Origin: Heterotrichella gracilis
Lineage: Eukaryota > Sar > Xanthophyceae > Tribonematales > Xanthonemataceae
Assembly: GCA_032358255.1 (NCBI GenBank)
Contig: JAULBX010029488.1
Span: 1 to 64,000 of the forward strand
Direction: 5' to 3'
DNA length: 64,000 bases
Shown here one piece after another: positions 13,301-22,500 of the stretch (position 1 is its first letter; every line of letters begins with the position of its first letter). The translations under genes were made by a program, and so were the position numbers. The notes under the pieces are model-generated. The model was given only the letters and a program-made list of their open reading frames with translations, ran no database searches and was not told the DNA's origin.

Positions 13301-16172
13301 CTGGTGCGCCGGTGGACAGGCATGCGTAGGTGAAGTCGTCCAAGGTGCGGCTGCGGTTGACGATACCTGTGGAGGACGGGGCATGGGGTAGGACGGTTGA
13401 GTATATCTGTGTGGGGGTGATAGATGCTCTACAATGGCAACGGTGCCACCTGTGATAAGATAGTATATTCCCATTATCTGATTCACCGTTGACAATGTGG
13501 ATGGAATTTGTTGAGGTCAGGTATCCTTCCTGCCACTCCTTATACGCAGGTGCTGCTGGTGTGGATCTAAGGTGTGAATATGGTCGTGCTAGGGTCATTT
13601 GCAACGGATGGGTTTATCATGTTGATTACCTGCCACGCCCTGCATACAAATTCCGCAGAACTGGGTGAGGCTGGTTCCATTGCTGGAGGGGACGCCGGCG
13701 GTGCCATTGCCTGTGTTGCTGGTGGGAGGCCCAGGGGGTGCGCCGGCAGTGGTGTTTGAGGTGGCGTTGGTGGGGATTGAGCACAGGCCCATGAACATGC
13801 ACAGCCTGCATTTGGGGACCAGGGGTGGAGTGGGGACAAGCGAGTACAAGAACCTGGGATGCATAATGGCATCCGCGTGACAATAGCATCTACTAGCATG
13901 ATGCGCCGTGGCAATCTTTGCATGCTGCCGCATTGTACCTTTATTTTACAACAAGCATTAGTCAACCCAATTCCATACATGTGGCGCAGTGTAAGCCCTA
14001 GGGTGTAGGGTGTAGGGTGTAGGGTTCACCTGCCGGCAATGACACGATGGAGCTGCCTGCCGCCATCATCCCCATGCCAACCAGCACATCGTAACCCTAG
14101 GGTCTACAATGTTCAAGGGTTTTATAGGGTTTAGGATATTCACCTGCCGGCATCCTGGCGAGAGAGAATAGAGCTGTCTGCCGCCATCGCACCCCTGGCC
14201 CTCCAGCACTCCCCCGTTGCATTCACCGGCGGCCACCCCCCTGACCCAGCCGGGGTGGTACCCCCCATGCTGTTGCTGGGACTGGAGGGGGCAGGGGATG
14301 TGGCCCACCCGCACCCGTTGGCTGTCACGCAGCTGGATTGGTTGGAGAATTGCCAGCATGCCGCCGCCTGGGTGGCCGCGGCGTTGGGCTGGCAGGTTTG
14401 GCTCCAGCTGTGGGTGGGGGGTGGGGGGTGGGGGGTGGGGGTTGAGGATGTGGGGTGGGGTTGGATGCGTGGATACGACGGTCACACAATGCAACACTTT
14501 GGGCCCCTCCCTTTAACGGAGCATGTCACCTTGTCCAAAGACGAGTAATTCTACATAATTAGGGAGCTACAAGCCCTAGGTTTCATCTTGTGCCATACAC
14601 ATGCATGTAGATCGAAGGACCTTATGGTGTAGTATGCAGGACTCACAAGCAGTAGGTGTCATCCATCCCCGTGTCTGCCTCGCAAACCGGCTGGCTGCTG
14701 ATGCGGCGGCAGCAGGGGTCTGCGGCGGCGCATACTGGCGGCGGGGAGGGAGTGGCGGCGCTGCCGGTGGCGCTGGCTGCGGGTTGGGGTGGGAAGCTGG
14801 GGGTTGAGGGCGAGGTGGCGTTGGGGCTGGGGCTGAAGGTGGTGTTTGTTCCATTGCCACCGAGCTTTGGTGGTGATGGCGGTGGGTTTGGGACGGGACC
14901 ACCTGTTATCACTTGTGCTGCAGCCAGGGTAGAAGGTTGTTTGGATTCGGCATCGTATCCTGTGTTGTGATATCCAAGCAGCACACCATAGGAATGTGTG
15001 AACACGTGCACCGCATGCACAACCTGGCCCATCAGTGGCATGACAAACACCAAGCTGGGAATAGCGTCTCAACTGTCGAATCACACAGATGGACACTCAA
15101 TTATGGTGCACAAAGTGCTAATAGATGACGCTGTTGCGTGGATGGTGCCAAGGTATATAGCAAGATGGGGCGCACTGATGAATATTCGGCAGACGCTTGG
15201 CATGCCCCGTACATGCCGCCGAGCCCGCGCTCTAAACCGTTAATTACAACGTCCGACGGACGATGGGAGTGTGGTGGTATGAATTCATTACCTGGTGGGG
15301 ACTGTGTTGCTTGACCGTGACCGTTGGGCACCAAAAACACCACCACCTGCAGCACAACACAAAACCGCCTCCTGGTAATTCGTCCAATTGATCGTTGGCG
15401 ATGCGGGGCGGCCAAGCATAGCTAGAGGCGTAATAGCCCGATTATCATGCGCGTAGTGAAACCTCAGACAGTTTGAAAACGCACCAGTAGGCAGCTCGCT
15501 GCTCTGGTGGCTAACCGAGCCGCCATGCTCGCGGGATCGTGCATGCGGGGCTTCCCCCGTTTGCACCTCTTCATCATCGAAAATTGACGCAACTCAAGGC
15601 GAACACACGGCTATTATATCATGCCGTGGTAAGTATGCAGGTTTGAATCACTTTACGGGCGTTGTTGTTGTAGAACTTTGAGTCATCTGGTACCATTGCT
15701 TCTAAGGTCATGTAGCCCCATTCCAGGGTGGATGGACATAGAAGGGGGGGAAACCAATACAAAGTGGAGGGTGAAACAGCATCACTGAAAGAGTTGACTG
15801 GAATTGAGAGGGATCACTGTCAACAATAAGGCTATTAATAGGCTTGTCCATCAAAGGATATTGCACTGTTGCAAGCTGTGCACATGCGGTGTTGAAGCAG
15901 GGGTTCATGTCTGTGTGTCTGTGATGGGGCAAACCTCGGCTACCCAACAACATAGTTGAAGGACAGCGGCACACAGGCAAGGCAAAGCAGTTGGAAGCAC
16001 GACCAGCAGCAATCGTAGCAACTTGTGTTCTGTTACAGCGACTGCCCATAGCAAAGGGCAATGACTCCTGAGAGAGAGCTGAAGCCGTGCGCCGCTGGCT
16101 GTGGAACGTCACTAACAATACCAGTAGCTGGCCCAAAGCACAGGACGCAACTTCTTGGAACACTATGACCAT
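181..16172 (-). CDS. Giant secreted cysteine-rich glycoprotein with REJ-like C-terminal region (3' end beyond window)
   Basis: I built a 30-exon minus-strand model whose intron phases all agree: 16172-15786, 15346-15292, 14902-14647, 14407-14144, 13805-13630, 13366-13150, 12729-12656, 12378-12075, 11648-11551, 11357-11141, 10890-10205, 9943-9772, 9388-9179, 8608-8529, 8292-7862, 7528-7300, 6913-6782, 6446-6236, 5867-5714, 5511-5263, 4776-4530, 4250-4019, 3645-3324, 3057-2845, 2466-2321, 2001-1833, 1374-1271, 1115-911, 635-533, 341-181. It gives about 2,168 residues. The start has a hydrophobic segment (LGQLLVLLVTF) suited to a signal peptide. Then come a proline-rich linker, dozens of cysteines in LCx5C and CxxC spacing, many NxS/T sequons and an REJ-like region. 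It is probably a cell-surface or wall protein. The first two exons are the weakest part; the other 28 are well supported by frame. The last donor at 180 points to further exons to the left. Function is not known. Confidence 0.7.
1630..1832 (-). repeat. Duplicated tail of exon 2001-1833 with CCCTAAA repeats
   Basis: Three to four degenerate copies of the exon end (CCTTGCAGAACCCTGCGCAG on the plus strand) sit in the downstream intron at about 1649, 1701, 1731 and 1771, separated by CCCTAAA units. The best copy (1731-1775) also keeps the following GAGCTGATC segment of the exon. Confidence 0.7.
2096..2146 (-). repeat. Duplicated 5' edge of exon 2001-1833 with acceptor region
   Basis: The stretch TTGCAGGTGCCGGCATTGAG and the following 30 bases repeat the exon segment at 1951-2001 with a few changes. 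The copy lies upstream of the real exon in its intron and probably has no coding role. Confidence 0.65.
3660..3800 (-). repeat. Duplicated 5' edge of exon 3645-3324 in telomere-like repeat
   Basis: At 3719-3755 the plus strand repeats the real exon edge (TTGGTCAACAATCCTGTG at 3634) as TAGTCAACGGTCCTGTGATG, followed by GGGATTAAGGGTTTT units. The CACAG acceptor is present in both copies. Confidence 0.65.
4955..5170 (-). repeat. Two partial copies of the tail of exon 5511-5263
   Basis: Plus-strand CACCTTTTGGCTAGCGCACA at 5086 and the following 75 bases (including TCGGTAGCTGATGCACAGCC) repeat the exon end at 5261-5335; a shorter copy begins near 4967. CCCTAGCC units separate them. Each copy retains a donor-like junction. 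Confidence 0.7.
5925..6035 (-). repeat. Two copies of the 5' edge and acceptor of exon 5867-5714
   Basis: The exon start (plus strand GCCAGGAGATCTGGGAGCTG, 5851) recurs at about 5934 and 6015 as GCCAGGCAATCTGGGAGCTG and GTGATCTGGGAGCTG. Both are followed by the G-rich polypyrimidine complement and TTTAGGG repeats. Confidence 0.7.
6978..7226 (-). repeat. Copies of the start of exon 6913-6782 and of the tail of exon 7528-7300
   Basis: At 6980-7020 CGCACGAGGAAACACTGCTG and following bases duplicate the exon start at 6880-6914. At 7143-7226 the stretch beginning CACCCACTTCTAGTGTCATA duplicates the end of exon 7528-7300, including its GTGGGTGG donor. Both lie in the same intron. Confidence 0.65.
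8434..8485 (-). repeat. Partial copy of exon 8608-8529
   Basis: Plus-strand TGCTGACCCCTGTAAGCGG through GCATTCAGCCGGCCAGGG parallels the exon body at 8530-8580 (cysteine cluster and CAGCTGGCCGGG). It is degenerate and flanked directly by GGGTTTAGGG units. Confidence 0.55.
8833..9115 (-). repeat. Two copies of the tail of exon 9388-9179
   Basis: 8993-9112 repeats the exon end with high identity and still encodes REVFELCLRG ... LLTNKYATR before a GTGCG donor. 8833-8930 is a more diverged copy. I see no good acceptor ahead of either, so I treat them as pseudo-exons. They could be alternative exons if an acceptor is used. Confidence 0.7.
10205..10890 (-). other. Large exon of short glycine/asparagine repeats, beta-helix-like, saturated with N-glycosylation sequons
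   Basis: At 686 nt this is the longest exon of the gene. After the usual LCx5C start it encodes a run of roughly 8-20-residue repeats built on GNxT/S or LAGNxS (for example GNVTLRGNIS, LAGNTSRWGNVTLGG). I count at least fourteen NxS/T sequons. The alternation of small, hydrophobic and Gly-Asn turns resembles beta-helix or beta-solenoid adhesins. The exon ends with a CDDC pair, then splices in phase 1. Fold and glycosylation are inferred. Confidence 0.65.
14025..14096 (-). repeat. Copy of the tail of exon 14407-14144 with donor
   Basis: CACCTGCCGGCAATGACACG and the following bases (GGAGCTGCCTGCCGCCATCA) mirror the exon end at 14141-14190, including the GTGAA donor. TGTAGGG and TTTAGGG-like repeats lie beside it. 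Confidence 0.7.
14647..14902 (-). other. Proline/serine-rich linker exon of the giant glycoprotein gene
   Basis: This 256-nt exon starts in phase 1 and encodes a PPPSPP-rich, NxT-rich linker followed by a cysteine cluster (CAAADPCC ... C ... C). Proline-serine linkers of this kind are typical of hydroxyproline-rich glycoproteins of green algal walls. The cysteine cluster continues into the next exon (14407-14144), which has six further cysteines among asparagine-rich sequence. Confidence 0.6.
15292..16172 (-). other. Putative signal-peptide exon and short linker exon of the giant glycoprotein gene
   Basis: From the ATG at 16172 the frame is open for 154 codons to a stop at 15708. It shows a hydrophobic core (ALGQLLVLLVTF), then a cysteine-bearing stretch with CRCPSTM and paired cysteines. 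I link it to the main gene through a phase-0 donor (GTGATG at 15785) and a 55-nt exon at 15346-15292 that feeds phase 1 into the proline-rich exon. The donor is not a strong consensus. The alternative is that 15708-16172 is a separate small secreted protein and the giant gene starts elsewhere. Confidence 0.4.
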
Positions 16173-17017
16173 ATGGTATATAAATTTACCCCACTGGTAG
16201 CTCACTGAAAAGTTGGACACTGCATACACGTCATCCTGTCAGTGTCAGTCTAAAAACAACAACTCTCGAAAACGCACCGCACAGGTTCCGCACCCCTACA
16301 AGTGTCTACAAGTACAACCAGTTTCAGCCTACCAAGAGGGCCCAAAACAAGTACACCCAAAAAATGAAGTACAGTAGAATGCAGGGGACCACAATTCTAA
16401 ATGATGGAAAAAGAAACGCAGTGCTGCAGGCAGGAGGTCAAATTGACCCAGCAAGAAACCCTAAACCCTCAACCCAGCAAAGTAGGCAACAGCCCTGTCA
16501 GTGGGGATATCTGCAACTGCGAGGCCGAGGATACAAGGAGCTACAAAAGTACGTAGTGGGTTGTCTGCAGCTTCACCCAGCTTCTATGCTACACGCGTAT
16601 GGCACAGTTTGTACACTCTACAGTGGCACCATGGGATCCGCCTGGTACTGCCCCACAAAATCCTCGGTGCTAACATACAAGTACCAGCAGGCAACCAGTA
16701 ATTCCAGTGCATATTGCTACAAAGAGTTGGTTGCCTTTATCAAATGGAAAAGAAAATTTAATACTGTGGCTTGAGTGCCACAGCCCCGGTCTCAAAAAAT
16801 CGGAAGGGATGCGTGTACTCGAGCAAATGCATGCAACAGTGCGAACAAAAGCCGGGTAGTTCATCTACAAACGCGCAACATGCGCTGATTGATTACTGCG
16901 CATAACCAATTGAAAGGGTTGGCGCTACAGCTACCCCGCCACCTGGACCCCAAGACAACGCTCTCCTGGCTACATGCGTCCCTTCCTGTCCTACATCTAC
17001 GCCCACTCAGGCGCACT
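16173..17017. other. Intergenic stretch with no supported gene
   Basis: AT-balanced sequence between the giant glycoprotein gene and the DUF4864-like gene. It contains one CCCTAAACCCT unit near 16460. I see no family similarity in the short open frames and no RNA gene. Confidence 0.5.
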
Positions 17018-17440
17018 CCAGCGCTGGTTCACACCACCAGTGTCAGCTTGTCGCAATTGTCTCCCACCAGGATCTCTGTGAACCAGTAGCGACCATAATG
17101 CCCCCCAGCTGCTGCACTGACTGACTACCGCTGTGTGGTCCAGCTGTGCGCAGTCAGCTGCATGCCCTGGCGCCGCAGCTATCGCCTGCCCTCTCCCACT
17201 CGGCATTCTATCCATGACCCAGGGTGCTGCCTCCAGCATTGGTTCACACCACCAGTGTCAGCTTGTCGCACTTGTCTGCCACCAGGCTTTGTGTGAACCA
17301 GTAGCCGTCGTAGTGGCCCCCCAGCTGCTGCACTGACTGACTACCAAAGCTGTACAAAGTCAGTTGCACGCCCTGGCGCCGCTGCTACCGCCTGCTCCTC
17401 TCCCACTCAGCACTCTGTCCATGACCTAGGGTGCTGCCCT
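17018..17440 (-). repeat. Two degenerate copies of the last exon of the DUF4864-like gene
   Basis: TTCACACCACCAGTGTCAGC, the 3' end of the coding region at 17451, recurs at 17028 and 17243, giving spacings of 215 and 208 bp. Each copy continues into the GAACCAGTAGC and CCCCCAGCTGCTGCA part of the exon and then decays. The copies follow the real stop codon and are probably untranslated. Confidence 0.75.
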
Positions 17441-17451
17441 CCAGCGCTGGT

Positions 17452-18740
17452 TCACACCACCAGTGTCAGCTTGTCGCAGTTGTCTGCCACCAGGGTCTCT
17501 GTGAACCAGTAGCCGTCGTAGTGCCCCCCCAGGCGCTGCACCATTGTGAACTCAAACACGCCCTCGCCGCCCGCCTTGCTGCCCACGAGCACCCGCTGCT
17601 TCCACACAAAGTCAGACACCTGCACCGCAGCTGTGGGGTCAGACAGGATGCAATGATGTAGTGCGTAGTTTACCCTCAGAGGCGACCCCTGTCTCCAGTC
17701 CATTGCGTGCTAGTGCCTTTATGAGACATGATACTTTTGGACAATGATCTAACCTTCTTGCGTCATACGGAGATAGAGTAGCGAATCAAAGTACTCCCAT
17801 ATGTGGTGACGCAAGGTATGGAAACCCTAAACCCTACACCCCGGTCGTCAGCCGAGGGCAACGTCTAGTTGGCAAGTCCGTGTCCCCACAAGCTGCTTGG
17901 CAAAGCCAAACTAAAGGCATGATGCGCTAGGTAAGGGAAGAGGCCTCCAAGACCGCTGTTGAGGTATTTCTGTGCATGAGCCATGGGCAAGTGACCCCCT
18001 CAGTGGTGTTACATGCCTCTTTACGTGAGCAAAGTGAGTGTAACTGGTGGTGAACACGTACCTCTAGGGAACTCAGGTATTCGTATTCGGTGTGGCTGAG
18101 CAGTGGGCGGTAGCAGGGAGTGTGCAAGACTCGCCGAAACCGTTCAAACTGGCCCAAGTCAAAACTTCGCCTGCAAATAAGCAAAAAAGACAATTGGTAT
18201 TCCACTCATTCTACGAGTCCGCTTAGGAAGATATGATTGTATAAATATGGGGAACTGACCCTCCAGGTCCGAGGGAATCACCAAGAGAGCTGGAGCAAAA
18301 ACTGATATGCATGCATTGTGCCCCTACCCAAAGTAAAACGACCTCTTGAAGGGGTCGAGGTTTGCGAATCGGTAGAGCACCTCGATGCCGTGGTCGTAAT
18401 ATGGTCTGTCGTTCTGGTGGACGGCCTGCACAACCGAAGGCGTGTAAAGTTGCTGTTCTATTAATGAGCCCTTATTTCAAAATGGCATGCACACTGTCGT
18501 GTTCACCTGCAGCTGCATGCGGACTGCGTCCTCCTTGGACAGGTTGAAACAGGGTCCCAACGTCCAATCCTGTCGCTGCTTGGGTTGCGGGAGGGGGATG
18601 AACTCGCTGCCTTCACTGTACGAAGCAATGACAGGTCTTCGCCCAATCCTAACATGGCCGCGCCGCGTCAAAGTTTGCGGTATGTGTAACAGGCCACTGG
18701 GACCGCAGCGACCAGAGCAGCTGCGCATAGCCAGGTCCAT
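17452..18740 (-). CDS. DUF4864-like (NTF2-fold-like) protein
   Basis: Four exons in consistent phase, 18740-18507, 18425-18328, 18170-18062 and 17619-17452, give 202 residues. Family features, read by eye, are EDAVRMQLQAVHQNDRP, then YRFANLDPF, FERFRRVLHTPCYRPLL, and SLEVSDFVWKQRVLVG followed by VFEFTMVQRLGGHYDGYWF. This order matches the DUF4864 family of plants, algae and bacteria, which has an NTF2-like fold and no known reaction. The N-terminus up to about residue 36 is basic and could be an organelle-targeting peptide. A second frame at 18886-18668 encodes a hydrophobic stretch (WLCAAALVAAVPVACY) that could be a membrane segment if an upstream exon or a frameshift joins it; I chose the ATG at 18740 as the simplest start. 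Confidence 0.6.
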
Positions 18741-19508
18741 ATGGAGGCCAGCCTTGTATCAGGGTGCAACCAATTGAGGTTGTTGGCTGTTGGCGATGGC
18801 CCTGCCCAGATGCCTCGATGGGCGACAGAGTGCTGGAGTTTGGATTCAAGAGAGTTTACGGACACGGCGCGGCGTGGGCTGCACACCTGGGTGCATATGG
18901 CTATGGCTCACTGTAACCTTGGCGATATGTACCCTTGACAAGCAGGTTCATGTCAACTGCCTTTCAAACCTCTGGCCCCAAACCCTTATTTGAGCCCTCC
19001 CCACTTTTCACCAAAAATCCAGGTGATATATCAGCAGGCTAACAGCAGAACACCAGATAATCAGCAGCATACCAAAGGCCAAGCTTGGCACGCCCCACAG
19101 AACACGCCAAAACTGTGGTTGTTTGAACCATCGCACCATAAACTGCCGAGGAAACGGCGTACACGATTGATGTGGCAAGCATAGGGGATGTCATGGTCAT
19201 CTCCGCCGTGGTGCAACCCTAAGGAATTCAAATAGCGGGGCCAGGCAGGTGGTACCTTGTGAAGGCGTGCAGCATGGAGGGGGAAGGTTCGCGGCAAAAG
19301 TGGGACAAAACGAAGGTAGCACCACAGTGAACGCATGTCGTTGCCACCATGCAATGCAATGATGGGTGCAAGGAAGATGTGGCATCTGTTCCCAATGCCA
19401 TGCTTTGCCATGCATAACTAGCTTAAACCCTGATGTTCAACCCAAAGAGATGTTCTACAGGCGCCACAGGCCCTGGGTTTTGCTAAGGGGGCGGCTTTCC
19501 GGTCGCAG
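18741..19508. other. Divergent intergenic region, probably holding the TTM start exon
   Basis: This lies between the minus-strand DUF4864-like gene and the plus-strand TTM gene and should contain both promoters. The first recognisable TTM exon is preceded by a CGCAG acceptor at 19504-19508 and has no in-frame ATG, so a short 5' exon must lie here. I could not place it. Confidence 0.4.
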
Positions 19509-22500
19509 GGCCTGTTGAAAGATCAGCTGGAGTGTACGAAGGTTACACAGCAGGATGGGTCAGCTCGATACACCATAAAGCCGCTTGGGGGCGAGCTGTC
19601 CTTCGACAAGGTGGGTAGCAGCCGTCTGGTACTGTCTACCACCCGCCGATTGCGTGGTCCATCTTGATCAATGGCATGCGGGCTTCCGCTCGCTGTCTGG
19701 ACACCAGGCTGGCAAAGCAGCTCATTTGGAAACTGTACCGGCAGCTACGCAATGCCCAACACAGGGCAAAGCACTTCAGTTAGACTGCAGCCGTTTTGGT
19801 GTGGTCACGTACTGCCGGCTGGAGCGATTTCGGGACTTACCTGCCTTGTCATGCCACGTACTGCCGGCTCATGCCCTGCCATGCCTCCACCACGCACCTC
19901 CACCTTGCGGGAGCTCAATTCAGTATCCAACCAACTTCACCCACCTACAGGGACTGTTCGTCTTCATACGGGCCATCCAACTGCTCGTCAGCAGAAACAC
20001 GGGGGTGGTTATGGTAAGCCTGCATCCTACTCACCTCACCACCCAGGCCCAAATGCCATAACAGTTTGAAAACAACTGGAGCTTTGGTCCATGCCCTTGC
20101 TATTTTCCAGCTGAAATGGCACTCTGGCAGTGGCTTGTTGGTCCCTTGTGCCGGCATGACCACCACACTTGCGATATCTGTGCAGGTGGGTATTGCGGGC
20201 GCCTCAGGGTCTGGAAAGACCGCTTTCTGCGAAAAGGTGCAGTCTTTCCTGCCAGGTACGCCGCAAGACACACACACACACACGCTGTGCCCACTGCGGC
20301 CATCAATGCACACAATGCGTGCATGGCATGCTGGTTGCCTAGCCGGTCCCCATCATGGCTGCAAGCCAGGTGCCCTCCAATAGGGTTTTCCAAGCTTTGC
20401 TTCTAGACGAGGGCCTTCCTGTCCACCATTACTCCCTGCTGTGAGCTGATCCACCAAGCTTGGAATCCCTACACCCCGTGGCTTGTGAATGCGCCGCAGC
20501 ATGCTCGGACCCTAAACTAGGGTTTGGCCGCCCTTGCCTTTGTCGCCCTCCAGTTGAGCTGCCCCCCTATCGTGCGCAGGATGCGCCGTGCTGTCCATGG
20601 ATAACTACAACGACGCCAGCAAGGTCATTGACAGCAACTTTGACGGTGCGCACCGAAAACCCTAAACCCCCGACCCTAATGCCTCGCCTGGTGGGCCCTT
20701 GTTGGGGATTGCGTTCTGAAACTTTAAACCTCTGGCCTGTTCCTCCAAAGTGCAATTACGCATCCTCCCCATCACATGGGCAAGTCCCCCTTGAAAGCCT
20801 CTCTACAGACCCTAGCTAAGGGTGGCGGGCACGCCCTGCGCAGACCCTCGCCGGGCTGGCGCCTACCCCACATCGTAAGGGTTTCATTCCCGTTAACCCT
20901 AGGGTTTTGCCCTGCAGACCCTCGCCTGACTGACTACGACCTGTTGCTGCAAAACATCCGTGACCTGAAGGAGGGCAAGGATATAGAGGTGCGCACACCG
21001 CGCCCACACAATGCCCTACAGGTTTTTCACAGGGGGTGTCACCTTATGTCAGAATGCAATTCAGAAGAATAATTGAAAGTCTGCTGCAACGCCATGGGCA
21101 GCTTGGGGCGAAGCAGTTCCCGATCTTGGGAGGCAAGGAAAGAAGGGGACAGCGCTGCATGCAAAGGGATACAGGAGTTGTCCTACCGCAATTTAGGGCA
21201 CCTCAAAATCCTACCAACGGGATGTCAACCAATCCAATTGTGGCAGGGGGGGGCAGCAATTTGTAGTGTTTGCGCCACTCCTCATTGAGGTCAACTAGCC
21301 AGCATGCCAAGGAAGGGGCACGCCCCTGGGTCACATCCACATTACCCACCCAGCAGTGATTCACCACTCAAAATCCAGCACCATATTTCACCATTCACCA
21401 CAACCACCATCCACCACCTGCCCTCCACTACCCAGTGCACCCCCAACCACCCCCCACAATGCACCCACCCACCCCTCCCCCTCCCTCCCAGGCACCTGTG
21501 TCTGACTACAAGGCCAGCGCTAAACCCTGATTTCTAACCCTAAATTCAGTGCATCCTCCCTCCCAGGCACCCGTGTATGACTACAAGGCCAGCGCCCGCA
21601 CAGGGTACCGGCCAGTGCCCATTCCGGGCAACAGGGTGGTGCTGCTGGAGGGGATATACGCCCTGTCAAGCAGGATACGGTGAGACCCTAATCCCCAGTT
21701 CACAAAACCCTAAACCCTGCCCAGCGCCCATCCCGGGCAACAGGGTGGTGCTGCTGGAGGGGATATACGCCCTGTCAAGCAGGATACGGTGAGACCCTAA
21801 ACCCCAAACCTTAAAACCCTAAACCCTGCCCAGCGCCCATCCCCGGCAACAGGGTGGTGCTGCTGGAGGGGATATACGGGCTGTCAAGCAGGATACGGTG
21901 AGACCCTAAACCCCAGATCACAAAACCCTAAACCCTGCCCAGCGCGCATCCCCGGCAACAGGGTAGTGCTGCTGGAGGGGATATACGCGCTGTCAAGCAG
22001 GATACGGTGAGATCCTACATCCCAAAACCCTGCCCTACACCGTAGCCATTTGATGAGACCCTGAAACCCTAAACTGCAAAGCCTACGTTATAGCCATATA
22101 ATGAGACCCTAAAAACCTAAATTCCAAATTCTGCATAATTAATACCTGCCAGCAGGATGCTATTTTGGCAGGGGATATTTGCGCTGGCAACGAGGATACA
22201 ATGCGACCCCGTAAAACCTGCGGCGATCCTCGACAACGTCTAGGGATTGTTTTTGTCCTTTTTCTTGCCACCACACCCCACCTAACTCTTACCTCGCTCA
22301 TCCCATTGCACTCACTCTAACACACCATCCCCCATTCCCCAGGCCGCTCCTTGACCTGCGTGTGAGCATCACGGGTGGTGTCCACTTTGACCTTGTCAAG
22401 CGCGTGCTGCGGGACATCAACAGGTCGGGGCAGCAGCCGCAGGACATCATCAGCCAGGTAGGGGATGGGTGGTGGGGGTGGTGTGTGGGTTGGTGGTTGG

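Larger units (their letters stand above)
8529..13805 (-). other. Repeating two-exon cysteine module (A exon LCx5C...CxxC, B exon with NAT/Y..C)
   Basis: Short A exons start in phase 2 with a G completing Arg or Ala, then L/V-C-x5-C and a later CxxC: 13805 (LCMFMGLC), 12729 (LCQGIGAC), 11648 (LCFNMSLC), 10890 (LCLAAGVC), 9388 (LCAALSLC), 8608 (VCEVVCLC). They alternate with B exons that start in phase 1, such as 13366, 12378, 11357, 9943 and 8292. B exons carry NATTP- or DAL-type starts, an aromatic residue plus cysteine, and end with asparagine-rich sequons. In 9388 the A and B halves are fused. The constant phases point to repeated duplication of an exon pair. Confidence 0.7.

Noticed and set aside
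15708-15785. Last 25 codons of the secretory frame as coding
   Set aside because: They become intronic in the model that keeps phase into 15346; retained only as the alternative single-exon reading.
21617-22010. CRISPR-like array
   Set aside because: Units are exon copies with donor sites inside a eukaryotic gene, 109 bp long, without short repeats and unique spacers.
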